Shown here one piece after another: positions 54,681 to 64,000 of a stretch of 64,000 bases of DNA. Source of the DNA: Microbacterium sp. UFMG61 (GTDB lineage Bacteria; Actinomycetota; Actinomycetes; Actinomycetales; Microbacteriaceae); assembly GCF_015354505.1 (NCBI RefSeq), contig NZ_JACAFP010000004.1:198367-262366 (forward strand), written 5' to 3'. How positions within the stretch are numbered: the stretch's first letter is position 1; every line of letters starts with the position of its first letter. The position numbers and the translations under genes are program-made. The notes beneath the pieces are model-generated. The model had not been told where the DNA came from and searched no databases. It was given only the letters and a program-made list of their open reading frames with translations.

Positions 54681-55868
54681 TTGACAACGCACACCGCCGC
54701 GCGTCGAACGCGCTATCTGAGACTCGGAGTGCCCGCTGCCGTCCTGGGGACGCTCTCGGGGGCCCTCGCCGCAGCTCCGCCCCCCGCCGCCGCAGACAGC
54801 GCTCCGACGGTGCACTCACCCGGTCCGCTTCCGATGCGTGCGGTCGCCACCGAAGCCGCTCCCGCCTCGTACACGGTGCAGCCCGGTGATACCGTCTTCA
54901 CGATCGCCACCCGGTTCTCTCTCCGCACCTCTGACGTGCTCGCGTGGAACGGACTCTCCTGGAGGTCGGTGATCCACCCGGGGCAGACGCTGGCACTGAC
55001 CGGCGGCTCATCCGCAGCACCGGCGCCGGCGGCCGTCGCCTCTCACGCGGTCGTCGCCGGAGACACGGTGTTCGGGATAGCGCAGAAGTACGGCACGACC
55101 GTCGACGCCGTGCTCGCGGCCAACGGCCTCGACCGGTCATCGGTCATCTACCCCGGTCAGACGCTCGCCCTCTCCGGCTCACCCGCCTCGATGCCGACCG
55201 CAGCCCCCGCCGCCGCGCCCGCACCCGCACCCGCACCCGCTGCGACCGCCGGAACCGCGCATGCCGTCTCCGCGGGTGACACGCTCTTCGCCATCGCTCA
55301 GCGTTACGGGACGACGACCGGCATCCTGCTGGCGCTCAACGGGCTCAGCGCCGACGCGATCATCTACCCGGGCCAGAGCATCCTCGTCGCCGCTGCGCCC
55401 GCCCCGGCACCCGCACCTGCCGCCGTGGAATCGGCGGGTCCCCCGCCGCAGCTGTTCGCGAACCTCGATGCCGAGCAGGCATCCAACGCGCACCTGATCA
55501 TCTCGGTGGGCCGGGACCTCGGTGTATCGGATCGCGCGGTCGCCACCGCGCTCGCGACCGCGATGGTCGAGTCCAGCCTTCGGAACGTGAACTACGGTGA
55601 CCGCGATTCGCTCGGGCTGTTCCAGCAGCGACCCAGCACCGGCTGGGGTACACCCGAGCAGGTCGTCGATGCCGTACGAAGCACCCGGGTGTTCTTCGGG
55701 GGTGCGGGCGACCCCAACGGGCACAGCACGCGCGGCCTTCTCGACATCGGCGGATGGGAGCAGATGTCGTTCACCGATGCCGCCCAGGCGGTGCAGATCT
55801 CTGCGTATCCCGACCGGTACGGCCAGTGGGAGACACAGGCGTACCAGTGGCTCGCCCAGCACGGGTGA
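54681..55868 (+). CDS. Secreted triple-LysM protein with transglycosylase-like domain
   Basis: A 395-residue exported protein that should bind and possibly cut peptidoglycan. Signal peptide about 1-38. Three LysM repeats (about 63-106, 121-165 and 193-237) joined by Ala/Pro linkers. The C-terminal part (about 257-395) has AMVESSLRNVNYGDRDS with Glu297 and LGLFQQRPSTGWGTPEQ, resembling lytic transglycosylase-type domains. TTG start with AGGGAG upstream. It has no homologue at this place in M. tuberculosis. Confidence 0.87.
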   Translation: MTTHTAARRTRYLRLGVPAAVLGTLSGALAAAPPPAAADSAPTVHSPGPLPMRAVATEAAPASYTVQPGDTVFTIATRFSLRTSDVLAWNGLSWRSVIHPGQTLALTGGSSAAPAPAAVASHAVVAGDTVFGIAQKYGTTVDAVLAANGLDRSSVIYPGQTLALSGSPASMPTAAPAAAPAPAPAPAATAGTAHAVSAGDTLFAIAQRYGTTTGILLALNGLSADAIIYPGQSILVAAAPAPAPAPAAVESAGPPPQLFANLDAEQASNAHLIISVGRDLGVSDRAVATALATAMVESSLRNVNYGDRDSLGLFQQRPSTGWGTPEQVVDAVRSTRVFFGGAGDPNGHSTRGLLDIGGWEQMSFTDAAQAVQISAYPDRYGQWETQAYQWLAQHG

Positions 55869-55935
55869 TGCGCTTCCGGGTAAACGTGCAGGGTCGAGGG
55901 GCGAGCCGCTCCCGGAGCTTTCAGGCAGTCATCAA

Positions 55936-55941
55936 TAGAAT
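55936..55941 (+). promoter_or_regulatory. -10 element of the PASTA kinase gene (leaderless)
   Basis: TAGAAT ends six bases before the GTG start at 55948; no Shine-Dalgarno sequence. Confidence 0.55.
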
Positions 55942-55947
55942 CTTGAC

Positions 55948-57900
55948 GTGACGACCAATCAGCAGGCCGACCCCCTCATCGGGCGGCTCGTCGACGGTCG
56001 ATACCGGGTACGTGCCCGCATCGCACGTGGCGGGATGGCCACGGTCTACGTCGCCACCGACCTCCGCCTCGAGCGCCGCATCGCACTCAAGGTGATGCAT
56101 GCGCACCTCAGCGACGACTCGGCCTTCCAGAGCAGGTTCATCCAAGAGGCTCGCGCCGCCGCACGGCTCGCGGACCCGCACGTCGTCAACGTGTTCGACC
56201 AGGGCCAGGACGGCGAGCTCGCGTACCTCGTCATGGAGTATCTGCCCGGCATCACGCTGCGCGAGCTCCTGCGCGAGCAGAAACGGCTGACCGTGCCGCA
56301 GACGATCACGATCATGGATGCCGTGCTCGCCGGGCTCTCGGCCGCGCACCGCGCCGGCATCGTCCATCGCGACGTGAAGCCCGAGAACGTGCTGCTGGCC
56401 GAGGACGGGCGCATCAAGATCGGCGACTTCGGCCTCGCGCGCGCCACGACCGCGAACACGGCGACCGGACAGCAGCTGCTCGGAACCATCGCCTACCTCG
56501 CGCCCGAACTCGTCACCCGAGGCACCGCTGATGCCCGCAGCGACATCTACGCGCTCGGCATCATGCTCTACGAGATGCTCGTCGGCGAACAGCCGTACAA
56601 GGGCGAACAGCCGATGCAGATCGCGTTCCAGCACGCGACCGAGTCGGTCCCCCGTCCCAGTGTCCGCAACCCCGGGGTCCCCGAGCAGCTCGACGAGCTG
56701 GTGCTCTGGGCCACCGAGAAGTCTCCCGATGAGCGTCCGGACGATGCCCAGCAGATGCTCGAGCGCCTGCGCGAGATCGAACGCGGTCTCGGAATCGCTC
56801 CGGCGGTCGCGGCGGCCACCACCCCTCAGCGGGCGCAGTCCGACTCGGCCGACCTCACGAAGGTCATGCCCAACACGATGGTGATGCCGAGCCCGGCCGA
56901 CGTCACCGCCGCGTCCGAAGTGGTCGACAACGCGACGCTGCTCCGGCGACGGTCCGCGAAACGTCGTGCGCGCGGAGCCTTCCTGCTGACTCTCGTGCTC
57001 CTGCTGGCGATGGTCGCGGGTGGAGTCGGATGGTGGTTCGGATCAGGCCCGGGCTCGCTGATCGCCGTCCCCGGGGTCGCGGGACAGACCTATGACGAGG
57101 CCGCCGCAGCGCTGACAGCCGAGGGGTTCGTCCCCGTCCGCGGCGAGGAGAACTCCATCGAGATCGCGCGGGACGTGACGATCCGTACAGACCCCGACGA
57201 GGGCTCGCGACTCGACAAGGGCACGGAGGTCACCGTGTTCGTATCGGTGGGTCCCGCGTCGCACACCGTCGAGGCGCTGAACGGCAAGACCGAGCAGGAA
57301 GCGAGGGACTATCTCGCCGACATCGAGGTCAACGTGGCGGAGGCCCCGCTGATCCTGTTCTCCGATGCCGAGGCGGGGCGTGTGATCAATGCGTTCGTGA
57401 CCCCTCGCGACGGCGCCGAGGTCTACGGGTGCGGCGACGGCTGCGATCTGCTCGAAGACGACTCCGTCGAGCTGTACGTCTCGGCCGGCACGTTCCCGGA
57501 CGTGTCGGGGATGTCGGTCGACGAGGCGACCCGGACCCTCACCGACAAGCAGGTCATCGTCTCGGGCGAGATCGACTACCGCTTCAGCGATGACGTCGAG
57601 AAGGACATCGTGATGGGCGTGCAGGACCGCGCCGAAGAGGGAAACCGCCGACCGGGTGAGACCGTGACGCTCATCGTCTCGAAGGGGCCTGAGCTGTTCC
57701 CCGTGCCGGATGTCTCCAACCGCACCCTGATCGACGCGAAGAGCATCCTCGAGGATGCAGGCTTCACCGCGAGCTACGCGGCGTGGGGCGATCTGCCCGG
57801 TTTCGCGGAGCTCGCCCGAGTGACCGGACAGGACCCCGGCGCAGGCAAGCAGCTCCCTCGCGGCGGAAACGTCAAGCTCTCGATCCAGCTCTCGGGCTGA
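55948..57900 (+). CDS. pknL: PASTA-domain Ser/Thr protein kinase (PknL-type)
   Basis: Transmembrane kinase that senses wall fragments. 650 residues: kinase domain with RGGMATVY glycine loop, Lys48, HRDVKPEN (catalytic Asp142) and DFG Asp160; juxtamembrane linker about 270-340; one membrane helix (about 343-364); then four PASTA repeats (about 370-650). The second PASTA has an unusual insertion with a GCGDGC Cys pair (about 492-497). Position near Rv2175c-like and aroG genes matches mycobacterial pknL, although that protein lacks PASTA repeats. Confidence 0.92.
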   Translation: MTTNQQADPLIGRLVDGRYRVRARIARGGMATVYVATDLRLERRIALKVMHAHLSDDSAFQSRFIQEARAAARLADPHVVNVFDQGQDGELAYLVMEYLPGITLRELLREQKRLTVPQTITIMDAVLAGLSAAHRAGIVHRDVKPENVLLAEDGRIKIGDFGLARATTANTATGQQLLGTIAYLAPELVTRGTADARSDIYALGIMLYEMLVGEQPYKGEQPMQIAFQHATESVPRPSVRNPGVPEQLDELVLWATEKSPDERPDDAQQMLERLREIERGLGIAPAVAAATTPQRAQSDSADLTKVMPNTMVMPSPADVTAASEVVDNATLLRRRSAKRRARGAFLLTLVLLLAMVAGGVGWWFGSGPGSLIAVPGVAGQTYDEAAAALTAEGFVPVRGEENSIEIARDVTIRTDPDEGSRLDKGTEVTVFVSVGPASHTVEALNGKTEQEARDYLADIEVNVAEAPLILFSDAEAGRVINAFVTPRDGAEVYGCGDGCDLLEDDSVELYVSAGTFPDVSGMSVDEATRTLTDKQVIVSGEIDYRFSDDVEKDIVMGVQDRAEEGNRRPGETVTLIVSKGPELFPVPDVSNRTLIDAKSILEDAGFTASYAAWGDLPGFAELARVTGQDPGAGKQLPRGGNVKLSIQLSG

Positions 57901-57960
57901 GATCTCCGTCCACCTCTCCTGCTGCAGGCAGTCGGGTGATCCCGACGCGCCCGGTCGTGA

Positions 57961-58002
57961 ACACAGAGCCGCCCTCCCCGATCGGGGAGGGCGGCTCTGT
58001 GT
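57961..58002. terminator. Bidirectional terminator, pknL / aroG
   Basis: Near-perfect palindrome: 20-base arms (57961-57980 and 57983-58002) around a GATC centre between two convergent genes. Confidence 0.85.
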
Positions 58003-58019
58003 TCGTCAGCGAGAGGTGA

Positions 58020-59360
58020 TCAGCGCTTCTCGAGCTCCTCGGCCACGAGGAACGCCAGCTCGAGCGACTGCATGTGGTTCAGGCGAGGATCGCACAGGCT
58101 CTCGTAGCGCGTCGCGAGCGCTGCCTCGTCGATGTGCTCGGATCCGCCGAGGCACTCGGTGACGTCGTCACCCGTGAGCTCGACATGGATTCCGCCGGGG
58201 AAGGTTCCGGCGACGCGGTGAGCTTCGAAGAATCCCCGGACCTCGTCGACCACATCGTCGAAGCGACGGGTCTTGTAGCCGGTCGGGGTCGTGATCCCGT
58301 TGCCGTGCATCGGGTCGGTGACCCAGAGCGGCTGCGCACCGGAATCGCGCACGGCCTCGAGCAGCGGAGGAAGCGCGTCGCGGATCTTCCCTGCACCCAT
58401 GCGCGTGATGAACGTCAGACGTCCGGGCTCACGGTTCGGGTCGAGCTTGTCGATCAGCTCGAGCGCCGTCTCGGGCGTCGTGGTCGGCCCCAGCTTGACG
58501 CCGATCGGGTTCCTGATCTTCGAGAAGTAGTCGACGTGGGCCCCGTCGAGATCGCGCGTGCGCTCACCGATCCACAGGAAGTGCGCGGACGTGTTGAACG
58601 GCGTGTCCGTCCGCGAGTCGATGCGGGTCATGGGGCGCTCGTAGTCCATGAGCAGACCCTCGTGGCCCGTGAAGAACTCGACGCGCTTGAGTTCGTCGAA
58701 GTCCGCACCGGCGGCCTCCATGAACTTGATGGCCCGGTCGATCTCGGCCGCCATGCGCTCGTAGCGCTGGTTCGCCGGGTTCTGCGCGAAGCCCTTGTTC
58801 CAGGAGTGCACCTCGCGGAGATCCGCGAAGCCGCCCTGCGTGAAGGCTCGGATGAGATTCAGTGTCGAGGCCGCCGTGTGGTATCCCTGCAGCAGGCGAC
58901 CCGGATCGGCACGGCGCGACCCCTCGGTGAAGTCGTAGCCGTTCACGATGTCGCCGCGGTAGGCCGGCAGGGTGACATCGCCGCGTGTCTCGGTGTCGCT
59001 CGAGCGGGGCTTCGCGAACTGCCCCGCCATACGGCCCATCTTCACGATGGGCATCGAGGCGCCATACGTCAGCACGACCGCCATCTGCAGGACGGTCTTG
59101 ATCCGGTTACGGATCTGGTCGGCGGTGGCGCCGGCGAACGTCTCGGCGCAGTCGCCACCCTGGAGCAGGAAGGCCTGCCCGGATGCCGCGCGTGCCAGAC
59201 GATCACGGAGGTTGTCGACCTCGCCGGCGAACACCAGGGGCGGGAGCGCTGCGATCTGCGCAGAGACCTCGGCGACGCGCTCGGCGTCGCCCCACTGAGG
59301 CTGCTGCTTGATCGGGAGCGAGCGCCACGCGTCAAGCGCGTCGATGTGGTGCTGGAGCAT
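58020..59360 (-). CDS. aroG: 3-deoxy-7-phosphoheptulonate synthase, class II
   Basis: First step of the shikimate pathway, from PEP and erythrose 4-phosphate. 446 residues, plant-like class II type used by actinobacteria. QGGDCAETF (about 82-90), the metal and substrate residues around KMGRMAGQFAKPRS (about 124-137), HFLWIGERTRDLDGAH (about 251-266) and DPMHGN (near 353) are typical. A TAGGCT box lies six bases before the ATG. Confidence 0.96.
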   Translation of the reverse strand: MLQHHIDALDAWRSLPIKQQPQWGDAERVAEVSAQIAALPPLVFAGEVDNLRDRLARAASGQAFLLQGGDCAETFAGATADQIRNRIKTVLQMAVVLTYGASMPIVKMGRMAGQFAKPRSSDTETRGDVTLPAYRGDIVNGYDFTEGSRRADPGRLLQGYHTAASTLNLIRAFTQGGFADLREVHSWNKGFAQNPANQRYERMAAEIDRAIKFMEAAGADFDELKRVEFFTGHEGLLMDYERPMTRIDSRTDTPFNTSAHFLWIGERTRDLDGAHVDYFSKIRNPIGVKLGPTTTPETALELIDKLDPNREPGRLTFITRMGAGKIRDALPPLLEAVRDSGAQPLWVTDPMHGNGITTPTGYKTRRFDDVVDEVRGFFEAHRVAGTFPGGIHVELTGDDVTECLGGSEHIDEAALATRYESLCDPRLNHMQSLELAFLVAEELEKR

Positions 59361-59366
59361 GACTCC

Positions 59367-59372
59367 AGCCTA
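59367..59372 (-). promoter_or_regulatory. -10 element of aroG (leaderless)
   Basis: TAGGCT on the minus strand, six bases before the aroG ATG. Confidence 0.55.
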
Positions 59373-59397
59373 GTGCGCGCGGATCGCGCCGGACGCC

Positions 59398-60096
59398 CTA
59401 TGAGCGCCGTGTGACGCGGGTCGGCAGCCGGTCCTTCACGGTCGACGCGTAGACGTCGTCGTACTCCTGCTCCCCCAGTCGCTGCAACGCCACCATGATC
59501 TCGTCCGTGACGGATCGGAGGATGTACCGGTCGTTCTCCATTCCCGCGTAGCGCGAGAAGTCGAGCGGCTCGCCGATGACGATTCCCACGCGCACCACGC
59601 GCGGCAGTCGTTGACCGATCGGCATCGCGGTGTCGGTGTCGACCATGATCACCGGGATGACCGGGACCTTGGCCTCGAGCGCCATGCGCGCGAGGCCGGT
59701 GCGTCCGCGATACAGCTTGCCGTCGGGGCTGCGGGTGCCCTCGGGGTAGATGCCGAGCAGGTCTCCGCCGCCGAGCACCTGCAGCCCGGTGTTGAGCGAC
59801 GCTTCGGAGGCCTTGCCCCCGGACCGGTCGATCGGGATCTGACCCGTCGCCTTCATGAAGAACTTCGTCGCCCAGCCCTTGATGCCGCGGCCGGTGAAGT
59901 AGTCGCTCTTGGCGAGGAACGACATCGAGCGGTCGATCATCAGGGGCAGGAAGATCGAATCGGCGAACGACAGATGGTTGCTGGCGAGGATCGCCGCGCC
60001 GCTCGCGGGCACGTTCGCGCGCCCCACGACCCAGGGACGGAAGATCGCCTTGACCACGGGGCCGATCACGACGTACTTCATCAGCCAGTAGAACAT
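59398..60096 (-). CDS. 1-acyl-sn-glycerol-3-phosphate acyltransferase (PlsC-like)
   Basis: Membrane-associated acyltransferase of phospholipid synthesis, 232 residues. NHLSFADS holds the HX4D catalytic motif (His about 43, Asp about 48), and YPEGTRSPDG is the second glycerophosphate-binding motif. ATG at 60096 (MFYWLMK) is preferred because family similarity begins there and a TAGACT box sits eight bases upstream; ATG at 60174 would add 26 residues. Equivalent to Rv2182c by position. Confidence 0.88.
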   Translation of the reverse strand: MFYWLMKYVVIGPVVKAIFRPWVVGRANVPASGAAILASNHLSFADSIFLPLMIDRSMSFLAKSDYFTGRGIKGWATKFFMKATGQIPIDRSGGKASEASLNTGLQVLGGGDLLGIYPEGTRSPDGKLYRGRTGLARMALEAKVPVIPVIMVDTDTAMPIGQRLPRVVRVGIVIGEPLDFSRYAGMENDRYILRSVTDEIMVALQRLGEQEYDDVYASTVKDRLPTRVTRRS

Positions 60097-60104
60097 CGAG
60101 GTGA

Positions 60105-60110
60105 AGTCTA
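60105..60110 (-). promoter_or_regulatory. -10 element of the plsC-like gene
   Basis: TAGACT on the minus strand, eight bases before the ATG at 60096. Confidence 0.4.
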
Positions 60111-60200
60111 TCCCCGCGGCGAGCATCCGCCAGCGCCTCGCGACGAACACCAGGCGTGCGCGACTCAGTTTCATCCATCGTGCGACCGGGTCCCATGCTC

Positions 60201-60206
60201 TAGACT
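60201..60206 (+). promoter_or_regulatory. -10 element of fadD15
   Basis: TAGACT on the plus strand about 42 bases before the fadD15 GTG. Unlike its neighbours this gene would have a short leader, with AAGGAG (60237-60242) as ribosome site. Confidence 0.45.
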
Positions 60207-60247
60207 CGTGTGCAACACCGTGCCCGACCGGTACCGAAGGAGCTGCC

Positions 60248-62080
60248 GTGGTCCAGTTTGAAGTCCCCGCCGTCGTCCCCGCCGATCCCGAAGGAAACAT
60301 CGCCGATCTGCTCGTGAAGCGCGTGGAAGCCACGCCCGATCGTGCTCTGTTCTCCGTCCCCGAGGGCGACGAGTGGCGCGACATCTCGGCCGCGGACTTC
60401 CAGACCGCCGTGATCGCCCTGGCGAAGGGCTTCGTCGCCGCCGGCATCCAGCCCGGCGAGAAGGTCGGCTTCCTCGCACGAACCACCTACGACTGGACGC
60501 TGGTCGACTTCGCGCTCTTCTATGCCGGCGCGGTCATGGTGCCGATCTACGAGACCAGCTCCCCGTCGCAGATCCAGTGGATCCTCGAGGACTCCGGCGC
60601 GATCGCCCTTCTCGTCGAATCACCCGAGCACTTCGCGCGTCTCGACGAGGTGCGCGGCGACCTCCCCCTCATCCGCGAGGTCTGGCAGCTCCACCTCGGC
60701 GCGATCAGCGCGCTCACGGCGCAAGGCGCCTCGATCCCCGACGCAGAGATCGAACGGCTCCGCAGCATCGCCGTGGGCTCCGACATCGCCACGCTCATCT
60801 ACACGTCGGGTTCCACCGGACGCCCCAAGGGGTGCGTGCTCACGCACAGCAACTTCGTCGAGCTGTCGCGCAACTCCGCCAAGGCGCTCGACGCGGTGGT
60901 GCAGACGCCCGGCTCGTCGACGCTGCTCTTCATCACGACCGCACACGTGTTCGCCCGCTTCATCTCGATCCTCAACGTGCATGCGGGCGTGCGCACCGGC
61001 CACCAGCCGGACACCCGTCAGCTCCTCCCCGCGCTCGGTTCGTTCAAGCCGACCTTCCTGCTGGCCGTGCCGCGGGTCTTCGAGAAGGTGTACAACTCGG
61101 CCGAGCAGAAGGCCGAGGCGGGCGGCAAGGGCAAGATCTTCCGCGCAGCCGCGGATGTGGCCATCCAGCACTCGAAGCTGATCGAAGAGGGCAAGAGCAT
61201 CCCGTTCGGGATGAAGCTCAAGTTCGCCCTGTTCAACAAGCTTGTCTACGGAAAGCTGCGCGAGGCGATGGGCGGCAGGATCGTCTACGCCGTGTCGGGT
61301 TCCGCCCCGCTCGGCGCACGACTCGGCCATTTCTTCCACAGCCTCGGCGTCGTGATCCTCGAGGGCTACGGCCTGACGGAGACGACCGCCCCGGCTACGG
61401 TGAACCTCGCGGACAAGTCCAAGATCGGCACGGTCGGGCCGGCTCTCCCAGGCGTGGGTGTGCGGCTCGCCGACGACGGCGAGATCGAGGTGCGCGGCAT
61501 CAACGTCTTCCGGGAGTACTGGAACAACCCCGAAGCCACGGCTGAGGCCTTCAGCGACGGGGGCTGGTTCCACACAGGCGACATCGGCAGCTTCGACTCC
61601 GAAGGGTTCCTCACGATCACCGGGCGCAAGAAGGAGATCATCGTGACCGCGGGTGGCAAGAACGTCGCCCCCGCCGCGCTCGAGGACCCGATCCGCGCGA
61701 ACCCGATCATCGGTCAGGTCGTGGTCGTCGGCGACCAGCGCCCGTTCATCTCGGCCCTCGTGACGCTGGACCCCGAGATGCTGCCGACGTGGCTCGCGAA
61801 CAACGGTCTCGACAAGGACATGTCGCTGACGCAGGCGGCGAAGAACGATGCGGTGCGCGCCGAGATCCAGAAGGCGGTGGATGCGGCCAACACCCGCGTC
61901 TCCCGGGCCGAGTCGATCCGCAAGTTCACGATCCTCGACACCGAGTGGACCGAGGCATCGGGTCACCTGACCCCCAAGCTGTCGATCAAGCGCACCGTGA
62001 TCATGAGCGACTTCGCCGATGAGATCGCCGCGATCTACGACGAGCCCGTGTCGACCACCAACGTCGCCATCGGCGGCTGA
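60248..62080 (+). CDS. fadD15: Long-chain fatty acid-CoA ligase (FadD15-type)
   Basis: Activates fatty acids to acyl-CoA using ATP. 610 residues, AMP-binding superfamily. TSGSTGRPKG (near residue 189), GYGLTETTAPATVN (about 372-385) and GWFHTGDIG (near 438) are the main motifs. GTG at 60248 is set by the AAGGAG site five bases upstream. Divergent from the plsC-like gene, so acyl-CoA supply and use are adjacent. Confidence 0.94.
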   Translation: MVQFEVPAVVPADPEGNIADLLVKRVEATPDRALFSVPEGDEWRDISAADFQTAVIALAKGFVAAGIQPGEKVGFLARTTYDWTLVDFALFYAGAVMVPIYETSSPSQIQWILEDSGAIALLVESPEHFARLDEVRGDLPLIREVWQLHLGAISALTAQGASIPDAEIERLRSIAVGSDIATLIYTSGSTGRPKGCVLTHSNFVELSRNSAKALDAVVQTPGSSTLLFITTAHVFARFISILNVHAGVRTGHQPDTRQLLPALGSFKPTFLLAVPRVFEKVYNSAEQKAEAGGKGKIFRAAADVAIQHSKLIEEGKSIPFGMKLKFALFNKLVYGKLREAMGGRIVYAVSGSAPLGARLGHFFHSLGVVILEGYGLTETTAPATVNLADKSKIGTVGPALPGVGVRLADDGEIEVRGINVFREYWNNPEATAEAFSDGGWFHTGDIGSFDSEGFLTITGRKKEIIVTAGGKNVAPAALEDPIRANPIIGQVVVVGDQRPFISALVTLDPEMLPTWLANNGLDKDMSLTQAAKNDAVRAEIQKAVDAANTRVSRAESIRKFTILDTEWTEASGHLTPKLSIKRTVIMSDFADEIAAIYDEPVSTTNVAIGG

Positions 62081-62094
62081 TCCCCGCAGGGAAG

Positions 62095-62134
62095 ACAGCA
62101 GAAGGGCCCCGCCTCGGCGGGGCCCTTCTGCTGT
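62095..62134. terminator. Bidirectional terminator, fadD15 / def
   Basis: Perfect 18-base arms (62095-62112 and 62117-62134) with a 4-base loop between two convergent genes. Confidence 0.9.
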
Positions 62135-62150
62135 ATGGTGCGCGTGGCGA

Positions 62151-62641
62151 TCAGAACCAGGAGCTCTCGCGCACCTCGCGCATCGCACGCTTCCGGGTCT
62201 CCGGATCGAGCCGCGTCAGGTACAGCTTCCCGTCCAGATGATCGGTCTCGTGCTGCAGAGCCTGTGCGAGGAGGCCGTCCCCTTCCAGGATCACCGGTGC
62301 TCCATCGAGATCGATCCCTTCGACGCGCGCCCACGGGTGGCGGAGTGCGTCGTGCCACAGCCCCGGCACGGACAGACATCCCTCCCCGGTCGGCACGGCC
62401 TCCCCGCGGACCTCGGTCAGCACGGGGTTGATGACGTAGCCGATGTCGCCGTCGATGTTATAGCTGAAGGCACGCAGTCCCACACCGATCTGGGGTGCGG
62501 CGACGCCGGCGCGGCCGGGCAGCTCCACGGTGTCGACGAGATCGGCGATGAGGGCGCGGACGCCGTCGTCGATGTTCTCGATCGGGGCGCACACGGTGCG
62601 CAGCACCGGGTCGCCGAACACCCGGATCTCACGAACCGTCA

Positions 62642-62642
<1 letters not shown>
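62151..62642 (-). CDS. def: Peptide deformylase
   Basis: Removes the formyl group from new proteins. 163 residues. The three motifs are AGVAAPQIG (about 45-53), EGCLSVPG with metal ligand Cys89, and QHETDHLDG with His131, Glu132 and His135. The ATG shares one base with the stop of the upstream ATPase gene (TGATG), so the two are coupled. Confidence 0.96.

Positions 62643-64000
<1,358 letters not shown>

Overview
The window is very GC-rich chromosomal DNA from an actinobacterium, most likely Microbacteriaceae and close to Microbacterium. The evidence is the bcc-aa3 respiratory genes (qcrCAB, ctaC/D/E/F), Wag31 and SepF, an Rv2175c/PknL-type pair, class II DAHP synthase, DUF3043 and DUF3040 proteins, and many genes whose -10 box lies 6-7 bases before the start codon, which suggests leaderless mRNAs. 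Gene order resembles the Mycobacterium tuberculosis region from wag31 to erpA, cut into blocks. It looks like core genome: no integrase, transposase, CRISPR array, tRNA or rRNA gene was seen.

Layout. 1-2.5 kb: a DUF4126 membrane protein, then an MFS exporter coupled to coaE. 2.5-9.1 kb: a six-gene minus-strand operon in which every junction overlaps by 4 bases (ssuB-ssuA-ssuC-acs-metY-CoA-binding protein). 9.2-14 kb: rpsA, a stand-alone 5'-3' exonuclease, and trpD with a PHP phosphoesterase. 14-25 kb: respiration (ctaE-qcrC-qcrA-qcrB on plus; ctaC-ctaD-ctaF on minus), with RidA, acetyltransferase and rhodanese genes between them, then erpA, an M20 dipeptidase and a DUF3043 protein. 26-34 kb (minus): dnaE1, a membrane protein with a His/Asp repeat, hisD, nrdR, pyrD. 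34-52 kb (minus): a long dcw division and cell-wall cluster, mraZ-rsmH-ftsL-ftsI-murF-mraY-murD-ftsW-murG-murC-ftsQ-ftsZ-yggS-sepF-yggT-wag31-lspA-rluD, ending in a truncated acetyltransferase. murE is absent from its usual place. 52.5-64 kb: DUF3040 protein, polyprenyl synthase, Rv2175c-like regulator, LysM wall protein, PASTA kinase, aroG, plsC, fadD15, def and the 3' part of an EspI/MinD-like ATPase whose N-terminus is a Glu-Pro repeat running off the right edge.

How the genes work together. The sulfonate importer, O-acetylhomoserine sulfhydrylase, acetyl-CoA synthetase and CoA-binding protein form one coupled unit that could assimilate sulfur and recycle the acetate released by MetY. The dcw genes cover lipid II synthesis from MurF onward, septal synthesis (FtsW/FtsI/FtsQ/FtsL), the Z-ring (FtsZ/SepF) and polar growth (Wag31). 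Its promoter carries three 10-bp-spaced GTGGRG boxes typical of MraZ operators, with five more opposed boxes further upstream.

No gene-free stretch exceeds 300 bases. The longest, 52224-52519, holds the mraZ promoter, the GTGGAG arrays and a terminator. The next, 10727-10935, holds the rpsA and exonuclease 5' regions; beyond a possible -10 for the exonuclease (10924-10929) I see no clear motif there.
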